Shown here: one piece after another, positions 8,272 to 15,596 of the stretch
Layout: each line of letters opens with the position of its first letter
How positions within the stretch are numbered: position 1 is the stretch's first letter
From: JAWPMV01 sp038527215
GTDB taxonomy: Bacteria > Bacteroidota > Bacteroidia > J057
Direction of reading: 5' to 3'
Assembly: GCA_038527215.1 (NCBI GenBank)
Contig: JBCBGC010000075.1
Location: 1 to 38,630 of the forward strand
DNA length: 38,630 nucleotides
Notes under the pieces: model-generated
The model's database searches: none
Told to the model about the DNA's origin: nothing
The model's input: only the letters and a program-made list of their open reading frames with translations
Made by a program: the position numbers and the translations under genes

Positions 8272-9174
8272 TTATAAATCTAAAATTTCGAGGATGCGGT
8301 TGAGGTCCTCGGTATTGCTGAACGGAATACGAATCTCTCCCCGTCCGTCCTTCTTTTGCGCCAACACGACCCGGTTGCCAAACTTTTCCTCCATGTTTTT
8401 TTCCACCTCATCCAGGTGAATCCGGGCAGAGGAGGGAGCCGCTTGTTTTTCAGCTTTGGTCTTTTCTTTGCCCTGCTCTTTGAGGGCCTGTACCCGCGCC
8501 TCGACCTGACGGACCGAAAGACTCTCCTCCATGATCGCATCAAAGAGACTCAGTTGCTGCCGGGCATCTTCCACCCCAATCAAGGTCCGGCCGTGGCCAA
8601 AGGAGATGGTTTTGGTCTTGAGGGCCAGCATGATTTCTTCGGGAAGTTTGAGCAAGCGCAGATAATTGGTCACGGAGGAACGTTTTTTTCCGACCTTTTC
8701 TCCTAACTCACTTTGCTTCAAATCCAATTCCGTAATCATCCGCTGATAGGACAGGGCAATTTCAATAGGGTTGAGGTCCTCCCGTTGAATGTTCTCAATC
8801 AGGGCCATTTCCAGCATCTGCTCATCATTGGCTTCCCGGATGTAGGCGGGTACCGTTTTGAGCTTAGCCAGTTTGGAGGCCCGCAAGCGTCTTTCCCCAG
8901 CAATCAGCTGGTATTCCTTGTTGGACAGCTTTCGAACGGTAATGGGCTGGATGATGCCGTGTACCTTTATTGATTCTGACAATTCCTTCAAGGCATCCTC
9001 ATCGAATTTTGATCGGGGTTGGAAAGGATTGGTTTCAATCTGATCAATAGGGATTTCAGAAACCCCAAGAGGAGAGCTGGCTTTTTTCGCAGGTTCCTTG
9101 GCAGGGGGATTGGTGGGCAGAATAGAATCCAGCCCCCGACCCAGGCCTTTGCGGTTTTTTTTCGGAGTTGCCAT
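8272..9174 (-). CDS. parB: Chromosome-partitioning protein ParB (Spo0J family)
   Basis: The 300-residue protein has all ParB hallmarks: the N-terminal KGLGRGLDSIL segment that in other ParBs stimulates ParA, the ParB/Srx CTP-binding domain with NPFQPR (49-54), GERRLR (93-98) and ENIQRE (127-132), a KorB-type helix-turn-helix (SELGEKVGKKRSSVTNYLRLLKLP region, ~153-178), and a C-terminal dimerisation segment. It should load at parS sites, slide as a CTP-dependent clamp and recruit SMC. The usual parA gene is not adjacent: upstream lies a divergent sugar epimerase gene. Downstream is the DUF5683 gene that normally accompanies parB. No perfect parS was seen in the window. Confidence 0.97.
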   Translation of the reverse strand: MATPKKNRKGLGRGLDSILPTNPPAKEPAKKASSPLGVSEIPIDQIETNPFQPRSKFDEDALKELSESIKVHGIIQPITVRKLSNKEYQLIAGERRLRASKLAKLKTVPAYIREANDEQMLEMALIENIQREDLNPIEIALSYQRMITELDLKQSELGEKVGKKRSSVTNYLRLLKLPEEIMLALKTKTISFGHGRTLIGVEDARQQLSLFDAIMEESLSVRQVEARVQALKEQGKEKTKAEKQAAPSSARIHLDEVEKNMEEKFGNRVVLAQKKDGRGEIRIPFSNTEDLNRILEILDL

Positions 9175-9309
9175 AGGATGCAGGTAATGGCGTTAGAGCC
9201 CAGAAGGGGTTCAAACGGATTACGAAAGTACGAAGAGAGGAGCAAAATCCAGTCATTTAGGTCGTTAGGTTTGACTCGAAATCAAAAAAAAGTATGGAAA
9301 TTAGCCTTA

Positions 9310-9317
9310 TAATTTTG
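9310..9317 (+). promoter_or_regulatory. Candidate -7 box upstream of the epimerase gene
   Basis: TAATTTTG matches the Bacteroidota -7 consensus TAnnTTTG exactly and would start transcription about 25 bases before the ATG at 9349. No good TTTG -33 element stands at the right distance; the nearest, at 9270-9273, is 36 bases away. The box is therefore only suggestive. Confidence 0.3.
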
Positions 9318-9348
9318 AGGACAAACGAAAATTCGCCAGTTACCCAGC

Positions 9349-10362
9349 ATGTCTCAACCTGGTTCCCAACCATTCTGGAAGAATAAAAGGGTGTTGATCA
9401 CCGGTGCCGATGGATTTATAGGATCGCATCTCACAGAGGCCTTGTTACAGGCCGGTGCACGGGTTAGAGCCCTTAGTCAGTATAATTCTTTTCAGCATTG
9501 GGGATGGTTAGAAGAGATTGCCCCTCAGGAAGGGCTGGAAGTAGTGGCCGGGGATGTGCGGGACATGGAGGTGTGTAGAAAACTGGTGAAGGACCAGGAG
9601 ATGATTTTTCATTTAGCGGCCCTCATTTCCATTCCCTATTCTTATCAAGCAGCGAACAGTTACCTGGATACCAATATTCGAGGTACCCTACATATCTGCC
9701 AGGTGGCCTTGGATGCAGGCGGCATTCCGGTCTTGCACACCTCTTCCAGTGAAGTGTATGGAACGGCGCAATACGTGCCCATAGATGAGCGCCATCCTTT
9801 ACAAGCTCAGTCACCTTATAGTGCGACCAAGATAGGGGCCGATGCGCTGGCCATGAGTTTTTACCATAGTTATAGCTTACCCGTTCGCATCGCTCGCCCC
9901 TTCAACACCTATGGACCCCGCCAATCTACCCGGGCCATCATTCCGTCGATCATTACCCAATTGGCCAGTGGCACCCAGACCTTGAAGGTCGGAGACCTCA
10001 GGCCTACCCGGGATCTGGTTTTTGTCCGGGATACCTGTCAAGCCATGCTGGCCATTGCCCAAAGTGAGCAGACCCTTGGAGAAGCAACCCATATCGCTAC
10101 TGGTCGGGAAACCAGCATGCAAGATTTGCTGGATACCATCGTTCGATTGATGGGAAGGGAAGTAGTGATCGCTACCGACCCTGCCCGACTCAGACCCAAA
10201 ACCTCAGAAGTATTCCGTTTATGTGGTTCTCCAGAGAAATTATTCGCCCTGACGGGTTTTCGACCACAGCTATCACTGGAAGAAGGACTGAAGGCCTGCA
10301 TCGCCTGGTATCAGGATGCGGACCATATCAACAAATTTAAACCACATACGCACCATGTCTAA
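9349..10362 (+). CDS. NAD-dependent nucleotide-sugar epimerase/dehydratase (extended SDR)
   Basis: The 337-residue product is an extended short-chain dehydrogenase. It has the Rossmann NAD-binding motif GADGFIG (19-25), a Ser-rich catalytic segment SSSEVYG (132-138), the active-site pair Tyr157/Lys161 (YSATK), and the NTYGPRQ motif typical of sugar-nucleotide epimerases and 4,6-dehydratases. A short N-terminal tail precedes the fold. The substrate is not certain from sequence; GDP-mannose-4,6-dehydratase-like or UDP-sugar epimerase-like activities are both possible. Its stop overlaps the next gene's start by eight bases (ATGTCTAA), so the two enzymes are translationally coupled and probably serve the same activated-sugar pathway, perhaps for surface polysaccharide or glycoprotein. 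Confidence 0.93.
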   Translation: MSQPGSQPFWKNKRVLITGADGFIGSHLTEALLQAGARVRALSQYNSFQHWGWLEEIAPQEGLEVVAGDVRDMEVCRKLVKDQEMIFHLAALISIPYSYQAANSYLDTNIRGTLHICQVALDAGGIPVLHTSSSEVYGTAQYVPIDERHPLQAQSPYSATKIGADALAMSFYHSYSLPVRIARPFNTYGPRQSTRAIIPSIITQLASGTQTLKVGDLRPTRDLVFVRDTCQAMLAIAQSEQTLGEATHIATGRETSMQDLLDTIVRLMGREVVIATDPARLRPKTSEVFRLCGSPEKLFALTGFRPQLSLEEGLKACIAWYQDADHINKFKPHTHHV

Positions 10363-11104
10363 AAGAGCCGTCATCCTGGCTGGAGGAAAAGGAATCCGAC
10401 TCAGACCCTATACCGTCATGCTCCCCAAGCCGCTTATGCCCATGGGGGAATTTCCTATCCTGGAGGTGATCCTCCGTCAGCTGAGTCTGGCCGGTTTTTC
10501 CCACATTACCCTGGCTGTCAATCATCAGGCGGAAATCATCCGAAATGTGATTGGAGATGGGAAGCGTTGGGGGATAAAAGTGGATTATTCACTGGAGCAA
10601 AAAGCCCTGGGAACCCTGGGCCCGCTGACCTTGATTGAGGACTTACCTGAGCAATTCCTCTTCATGAATGCCGACCTGTTGACGGACCTGGATTTCTCCG
10701 CCTTTTATGCTGACCACCTCCACGGAGGGGTAGATTTTTCCATCGCGGGTTTTTACCGCGAAAACCCCAGTTCTTTTGGGGAGTTACAAATAAATGAATG
10801 CGGGGAGGTAAGAGGATTTCGGGAAAAACCGATCAACCGGATGCTGGTCAGCATGGGCGTGTACATGATGAGTCGCGGGCTCCTGGCGCAGGTCCCGAAA
10901 GAACAGCCCTATGGGGTAGATACCTTTATGGTAGACCTGATCCGAGGGCAGAATCATCCCAGAGTTTTTATACACGAGGGAAACTGGTTAGATATTGGTA
11001 CGCCGGAGGATTATCATGAGGCGGTTCTTTTGTTCGAAAAACAAAGAGACCATTTGCTCTATGGCAACCACGAGGCTTTCTCAGTCAAGCAACCGAAACC
11101 GTAG
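10355..11104 (+). CDS. Sugar-phosphate nucleotidyltransferase
   Basis: The 249-residue product starts directly with the nucleotidyltransferase signature: ILAGGKGIRLRPYT followed by LPKPLMPMGEFPILE, with the pyrophosphorylase Lys in PKP and a metal-binding Asp in NADLLTDLDF. The later GVYMMSRGLL and EGNWLDIGTPEDY motifs are those of RmlA/mannose-1-phosphate guanylyltransferase-type enzymes. It would join a sugar 1-phosphate to an NTP to make an NDP-sugar. The frame extends upstream to 10316, but the ATG at 10355 is chosen because it gives the conserved N-terminus and the eight-base overlap with the epimerase gene. The last 24 bases overlap the 3' end of a convergent gene. NTP and sugar specificity are not resolved. 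Confidence 0.94.
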   Translation: MSKRAVILAGGKGIRLRPYTVMLPKPLMPMGEFPILEVILRQLSLAGFSHITLAVNHQAEIIRNVIGDGKRWGIKVDYSLEQKALGTLGPLTLIEDLPEQFLFMNADLLTDLDFSAFYADHLHGGVDFSIAGFYRENPSSFGELQINECGEVRGFREKPINRMLVSMGVYMMSRGLLAQVPKEQPYGVDTFMVDLIRGQNHPRVFIHEGNWLDIGTPEDYHEAVLLFEKQRDHLLYGNHEAFSVKQPKP

Positions 11105-11869
11105 CTGAGGCAATTTCTGCTGGTAGGCTTCTTCAATGATATGTAAAGTTTGCGTAGCTGCCTGGGTTACGGCCTCAGCCAGCGGTAGGTGCTTCAGGAG
11201 ATGATAGTGCACGAAATGCGCAGCGAACACATCGCCTGAACCCGCATAGCTGGCAGGAACCTGCCGATGTGAAAAGAGCCTGGGTTTTCCCTCCTCCCAC
11301 ATCGCTACCCCCACCCCCGCTTCCGCCGGATAACTGGTCGTAATCACCTTGGCCTTCGGAAAGCGCTGGTGAAAGGCTTCGAGAAAAGCCTCTGGACTGG
11401 TTTGAACGGCCTGCAAACCTGCATACAAGCCCAACTCCGTAAAGTTTGGCAAGGCAAAATCCGCGATCTCCAGCAGCTTAGGCCAGGCAGAGATGACCGA
11501 GGAAGGAACATAGGTCCGTCCGTGATCGCCCGAAACGGGATCCACCACCACCGCTTCTATCAAGTGTTGGTATTTTTCCAACGCCTCCCTGATTTCCGCG
11601 ACTTGTTCTGCATTCCCCAGATAGCCGATCAATACCACCAGTTTTTGGTCGGTTTTTTCCGCCAATTCAAAGCTTCCCATCAGCAAGGTCGAAAAATCCA
11701 CCTGGGTACGCTCAAAGCCCGGCATATTGGTCAGCCCGGTTAAGAAAAGGCTGGGTACGGGTAAAATCTGCGTCCCCAGCAGGCTGATCAATACCTTCAT
11801 ACTGGCTGTCCCATGTACAGCCATGCTATGGATTGCCAGGATATGGGGGGATGGGGAATTCATGGGCAT
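11081..11869 (-). CDS. Pyridoxal kinase-like PfkB/ribokinase-superfamily kinase
   Basis: The 262-residue protein resembles PdxK/PdxY pyridoxal kinases: LAIHSMAVHG near the N-terminus (substrate site), VVVDPVSGDHGRTYV (109-121; PdxK enzymes have DPVMGD-like), the PNFTEL motif (141-146), and the anion-hole/catalytic-base motif GSGDVFAA (210-217, base Asp213). It would phosphorylate pyridoxal or a related B6 vitamer using ATP. GSGD instead of the usual GTGD is a conservative change. ATG at 11863 is an equally plausible start two residues in. The 3' end overlaps the nucleotidyltransferase gene by 24 bases tail to tail. Other small-molecule kinases of the superfamily cannot be fully excluded. Confidence 0.85.
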   Translation of the reverse strand: MPMNSPSPHILAIHSMAVHGTASMKVLISLLGTQILPVPSLFLTGLTNMPGFERTQVDFSTLLMGSFELAEKTDQKLVVLIGYLGNAEQVAEIREALEKYQHLIEAVVVDPVSGDHGRTYVPSSVISAWPKLLEIADFALPNFTELGLYAGLQAVQTSPEAFLEAFHQRFPKAKVITTSYPAEAGVGVAMWEEGKPRLFSHRQVPASYAGSGDVFAAHFVHYHLLKHLPLAEAVTQAATQTLHIIEEAYQQKLPQLRFRLLD

Positions 11870-11967
11870 CGATTTTCTGGGGCCAATATCCTATTCTTTC
11901 TTTTGGGGGCAAAGTTTAGCAGGATTTTTTCCGGGTGCTTTGTAACTTCGCTCTTCATTGAAATTCC

Positions 11968-12810
11968 ATGAAACAGCTCTTCATTTCCGACCTGGACGGT
12001 ACCCTATTACGGAGCCATGCCGTCCTATCCGATTTTTCCAGAGAAAATCTTACCACCCTCCTGAGCGAGGGCTTTCCTTTTACCATTGCCACCGCCAGAA
12101 GTATCGTATCCGTAAGAGAAATCATGGGCGACCTCCCGATTTCCTTACCGGTGATTTGTGGAAATGGGGCCTGCGTGGCTGAACTCTCCACCGGTAAGCA
12201 TTATCAGACCTTTGGCTTACAGAAAGGCACGGACCGGGGAATCCTGGATATCATCCTGGAACATGGGCAAACCTGCTTTGCGGCTACCTATGATGGAGAA
12301 GCCGAACATCTGTATATGGGGGAAGTAAGAAACGAAGCCATGGCCGCCTATGAAAAAGAACGGCTGGATGCCGAGGACCAGCGCCTTCGATATGTGACAG
12401 AGCTGTCCCAAATCGTGGACGAAGAAGTGGTTTGCTTTAACGTCATCGACCGGGAAGGTCCCCTAAAAAAACTGGCCAATGATATCCGGGCAGCTTACGG
12501 GGAAGAGCTTGCCATGTACTACTATGAAAACTGGTACGAAGAAGGATGGTACTGGCTTTCCTTGTATGATAAAGCCGCCAATAAAGGCAGGGCCGTGGCG
12601 GCGCTGGCCGAGCAAGTAGGCCTTTCCTGTGAACAGGTAACGGTTTTTGGGGACAACCTCAATGACAGTTCGATGTTCAAAATTGCGGGCAAGTCAGTGG
12701 CCCCCTCCAATGCTGTACCCAGCATCCATGCCCTGGCCACCGAAATCATCGATTCCAATGAAACCGACAGTGTGGTCAAATATCTCCTAAAAACTACCAC
12801 TCAACCGTAA
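11968..12810 (+). CDS. Cof-type HAD-superfamily phosphatase
   Basis: The 280-residue product has the four HAD motifs: DLDGTLL near residue 9 (nucleophile and acid/base Asp), a Thr/Ser after the first strand (ATARS), a Lys (DKAANKG region), and the metal-binding GDNLNDSSMF. The long insert between motifs II and III is the C2 cap of the Cof/YcsE subfamily, which dephosphorylates sugar phosphates, flavin or B6 phosphates, and related compounds. It is divergent from the pyridoxal-kinase-like gene. That proximity could hint at a B6 vitamer substrate, but this is speculation. The start lies right at the first conserved strand (KQLFISDLDGT), supporting the ATG. Confidence 0.92.
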   Translation: MKQLFISDLDGTLLRSHAVLSDFSRENLTTLLSEGFPFTIATARSIVSVREIMGDLPISLPVICGNGACVAELSTGKHYQTFGLQKGTDRGILDIILEHGQTCFAATYDGEAEHLYMGEVRNEAMAAYEKERLDAEDQRLRYVTELSQIVDEEVVCFNVIDREGPLKKLANDIRAAYGEELAMYYYENWYEEGWYWLSLYDKAANKGRAVAALAEQVGLSCEQVTVFGDNLNDSSMFKIAGKSVAPSNAVPSIHALATEIIDSNETDSVVKYLLKTTTQP

Positions 12811-12851
12811 AAAGTTCAGTTTGGCCTAATATTTCCTTAGCTTAGGTTATG

Positions 12852-12868
12852 TTCCCATTAGGTGGGAA
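12852..12868. other. Small hairpin between the HAD and GNAT genes
   Basis: TTCCCA and TGGGAA form a six-base stem with a five-base loop, 22 bases before the GNAT ATG. It may be an attenuating or terminating hairpin, or chance; no T-tract follows. Confidence 0.2.
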
Positions 12869-12889
12869 TTTCGCCTTGTACCCGAGCGA

Positions 12890-13558
12890 ATGAAACATTT
12901 GCTACGACATAAGCCAAAGGAAGTATTGGAAAATCCGAACGAATCTATCCATCGGAAGAAAGGCCTTTTTCCCTCTCCTCCCCAACTACCTTCGTTCTTA
13001 AGTGCCCCCAATCCTTTGATTGAAGTGGATGAACATCTGCAACTCCGGCCGCTTAAGCTGGAGCAGGTGCCTATTCTCTTTCAACTCATTGAAGACAATC
13101 GTACCTATTTACAAGAGTGGCTGCCCTGGATTGAGAAAATCCAAAAGGAGTCCGATACCAAGCAATTTATACGCGGCGTGCGCTACCGCAACGTCTATTC
13201 TGGCCGCTGGGTGTACGGGATCTGGTATCAGGATGAAATGGTCGGCTTGTTGGATTTCAATGAAGGCAAGCGTGCCATGAGTCAGGTTTCACTTGGATAT
13301 TGGATTGCGGAAAAATTTCAGGGTAAAGGCATCATTACGCGTTCGGTTTCAGCTTGTCTGGATTACCTGTTCACCCAAAAGGGACTGGAAAAAGTCCTCA
13401 TTAAATGCGCCAACAATAACCTGAAAAGTCAGGCGGTCCCCAATCGTTTGAATTTCCGCTGGGACGGCATGGAATTCGAAGCCGGAACCCTACAGGGAGA
13501 AGAAGTAGATATCCTGGTCTTTGCCATGCATGGGCGGGATTGGCTCAGCCAAGGCTAG
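12890..13558 (+). CDS. RimJ/RimL-like GNAT N-acetyltransferase
   Basis: The 222-residue product is a GCN5-related acetyltransferase. From about residue 44 it follows the RimL pattern: LQLRPLKLEQVPILFQLI, the EWLPW segment, GYWIAEKFQGKGI (strand 4 and the acetyl-CoA pyrophosphate-binding loop), and CANNNLKSQAVPNRLNF, equivalent to the N-x-x-S motif helix. RimL-like enzymes acetylate N-termini of ribosomal proteins or small amines; the target here is unknown. The first ~40 residues are basic and Pro-rich and are not part of the fold, so a downstream non-ATG start is possible, though no internal ATG would give the family N-terminus. Confidence 0.88.
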   Translation: MKHLLRHKPKEVLENPNESIHRKKGLFPSPPQLPSFLSAPNPLIEVDEHLQLRPLKLEQVPILFQLIEDNRTYLQEWLPWIEKIQKESDTKQFIRGVRYRNVYSGRWVYGIWYQDEMVGLLDFNEGKRAMSQVSLGYWIAEKFQGKGIITRSVSACLDYLFTQKGLEKVLIKCANNNLKSQAVPNRLNFRWDGMEFEAGTLQGEEVDILVFAMHGRDWLSQG

Positions 13559-13604
13559 CGCTTCCCACCTTGGAGGAAATACGCAAAGGTGCTAATTTCC
13601 CTGC

Positions 13605-14510
13605 ATGCCGCATCTCTCCTACCCTATTCCCACTCCCTCCTCTTTTCAGTTTTCCTTCAGCCTACAACATCTGAATCGTTCGCCCCTGGAACTGCTTCAT
13701 CACGTGGAGGAAGAAGGTTTGTATAAATCCATCCCTTTTCCAGGGCGCAAGCTTCCTTTCCATATTACTGCCTCAGGCTCTGGAAGCCTGGAAGCAAGGC
13801 TCCTGGAGGGCTCGGCTTTATCTGAGGCAGAACAGCATTTCCTGCAAGCCTATCTGTCTGCCTGGTTCGACCTGGATCGCGATCTCCATCCCTTCTATCA
13901 ACTCGCCGCAGATGATCCCTTGCTAGGACAGTTTTTCTCCCGGCTGAAAGGATTGCGGCTCGTGGGGGTACATGAGCTATTTGAGGCCCTGGCCTGGGCC
14001 ATCATGGGCCAACAAATCAACCTGGCCTTTGCCTATAAAATGAAAGCCCGGTTGGTAGAGCAGTTTGGAGAAAGTTACACGGCAGCAGGGCGAAGCTGGT
14101 ATCACTTTCCTACGCCTGCGGTCATCGCCAACATAGATCCAGACCAGCTAAAGCCCTTACAGTTTTCCCGGCAGAAAGCTACCTATCTGAAGCTCACGGC
14201 TCAGGAAATGGTCTCTGGACGCTTGAGCTTAGCCGAATTACAGGCTCAGGGGGACTTGAAAGCAAAGAGCGCCTATCTCACCCAGTTCAAAGGGATAGGT
14301 CCCTGGACGGCCCATTATGCGCTGATGCGATGCTTGAGGGAAGCGGATGCTTACCCCATTGCTGATGCAGGCCTGCATCAGGCGGTTCGACGCTGGGCAA
14401 AGTTAGATCGGAAACCCACCTATCCGGAATTAGAAAGCCTGGCGGAAGGCTGGAAGGGCTGGCGGGGATATGCCACCTTTTATCTGTGGCGAAGTCTGCG
14501 GCTGGAATAG
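13605..14510 (+). CDS. alkA: DNA-3-methyladenine glycosylase II (AlkA-type, HhH-GPD)
   Basis: The 301-residue protein has an AlkA-like N-terminal domain (~10-110), the helical segment ALAWAIMGQQINLAFAYKM (128-146), and the helix-hairpin-helix FKGIGPWTAHYAL (228-240). Following it, the family's catalytic Asp aligns with Asp254 in PIADAGLHQAVRRW. These are the features of the base-excision repair enzyme that removes alkylated purines such as 3-methyladenine. Length fits AlkA (about 280-300). It ends 18 bases from the convergent gene on the minus strand. No ada or other adaptive-response gene is adjacent. Confidence 0.92.
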   Translation: MPHLSYPIPTPSSFQFSFSLQHLNRSPLELLHHVEEEGLYKSIPFPGRKLPFHITASGSGSLEARLLEGSALSEAEQHFLQAYLSAWFDLDRDLHPFYQLAADDPLLGQFFSRLKGLRLVGVHELFEALAWAIMGQQINLAFAYKMKARLVEQFGESYTAAGRSWYHFPTPAVIANIDPDQLKPLQFSRQKATYLKLTAQEMVSGRLSLAELQAQGDLKAKSAYLTQFKGIGPWTAHYALMRCLREADAYPIADAGLHQAVRRWAKLDRKPTYPELESLAEGWKGWRGYATFYLWRSLRLE

Positions 14511-14528
14511 CCCTGCGATCTTTCCCAG

Positions 14529-15371
14529 TCATCCCTCCTTGTCCTTCCTTTTCCTTTTGCGTTTGGATTGACGCGGGTCGCGCCCCCATCTTTTCAGTGG
14601 TACGACGGCGATGACGCCGGTGCTATCGTACACAAAAACTTTGGCCTGGGCTTTGGACATGACGTATTCCTGGCGGTTTCCGGCGGTAAGGATATCATGT
14701 TTAGAGGGGGGTTGAATGTATGCTGCGGTGGTTCCCCACATATTTGACAGGGTTCCGCTCGGGTGATTATGAAAAGAAGGATTCCCAGCGATGTCTGCCC
14801 TCTCTGCCATCAGGGGATTGATAAAGGGCCCCGGAGGGACAGGATGAAAACTATGGAACCCCAGATGGCCTCCTCTTTCCTGATTGTTTTCCAATGATAG
14901 CCCTCCATTTCCTTTGTCTTTCACTTCGGCTTCTGCCTGCGCTTGTGCTTCGAAGGTAGGGATCCGCACCAGCTTGGCCATATGGTCCCCTTCAAGAATA
15001 CCTGCTTTCAACAAGGCTTCCGTTCTCCGGGCCATCCTCCTGGATATAGGATTTGCCCACCCCATATCCTGCACATTATACCACACCCCCCAATACATCA
15101 CCTCGGTGGTAACGGTGGTTCTTACGATGAATATGTGATCATAGCTTTGCCGAGGTTTTGCTCGCCGTAGCAGTTCCCGGCCTCTTCGGTCCAAATAGAT
15201 GTCAGCCTTCACTGTCCCCGAATCCCTCACATCCGAAGAGGCGAAGGCCCAACTATCCCATAGCCACGCGCATGGGGAATAAGGCTGCCCATCCGCCTGG
15301 ATATTTATCAACAAATCTCCTTCTCCCTGAGCCAGTAGCCCGAGGAGGTAAACCACATGTATGAAGCGCAT
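14529..15371 (-). CDS. Exported protein with JAMM/MPN-like HNHPSG motif, function unknown
   Basis: The 280-residue product starts with a short signal-peptide-like helix (residues 1-14). Near the C-terminus are HNHPSG (201-206) and PPSKHDI (221-227). Together these recall the JAMM metalloprotease signature seen in RadC (HNHPSG followed by PS-x-x-DI), with His201, His203 and Asp226 as possible zinc ligands. The gap between the two parts is about 15 residues longer than in RadC. Directly after comes AQAKVFVYDSTGVIAVVPL, like the end of JAB-type domains attached to secreted toxins (for example DUF4329-type domains). The protein ends in a very basic tail, RKRKRKDKEG. The N-terminal half (to ~150) matches nothing recognised; an Ala/Glu-rich stretch sits at ~141-151. 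Neighbours do not suggest a function. Confidence 0.75.
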   Translation of the reverse strand: MRFIHVVYLLGLLAQGEGDLLINIQADGQPYSPCAWLWDSWAFASSDVRDSGTVKADIYLDRRGRELLRRAKPRQSYDHIFIVRTTVTTEVMYWGVWYNVQDMGWANPISRRMARRTEALLKAGILEGDHMAKLVRIPTFEAQAQAEAEVKDKGNGGLSLENNQERGGHLGFHSFHPVPPGPFINPLMAERADIAGNPSFHNHPSGTLSNMWGTTAAYIQPPSKHDILTAGNRQEYVMSKAQAKVFVYDSTGVIAVVPLKRWGRDPRQSKRKRKRKDKEG

Positions 15372-15596
15372 GAATGATTAGGTTAAATCCCGGGGCGCAT
15401 AAAGAAGGGTCATAGAAAAATCCCGCATAAGTCTCTTGCAAAGCTTAGGTGGAGATTTTCTGGAGATATGTTCCGGATTTCATGCAAAAGGGTTCCCCGT
15501 TTTGCCCTGAAAAGGTCTGTTATTTCGTGGAGATTAGCCATGGAAAATCGGAAGATCAAGGTAATTTATTCCCTGATTCAAGACCTGGAGAGGAGG

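Noticed and set aside
13698..13709. ATCACGTGGAGG, containing a CACGTG core like parS
   Set aside because: It lies inside the alkA coding region and its flanks do not complete the palindrome of parS (TGTTTCACGTGAAACA); a chance core.
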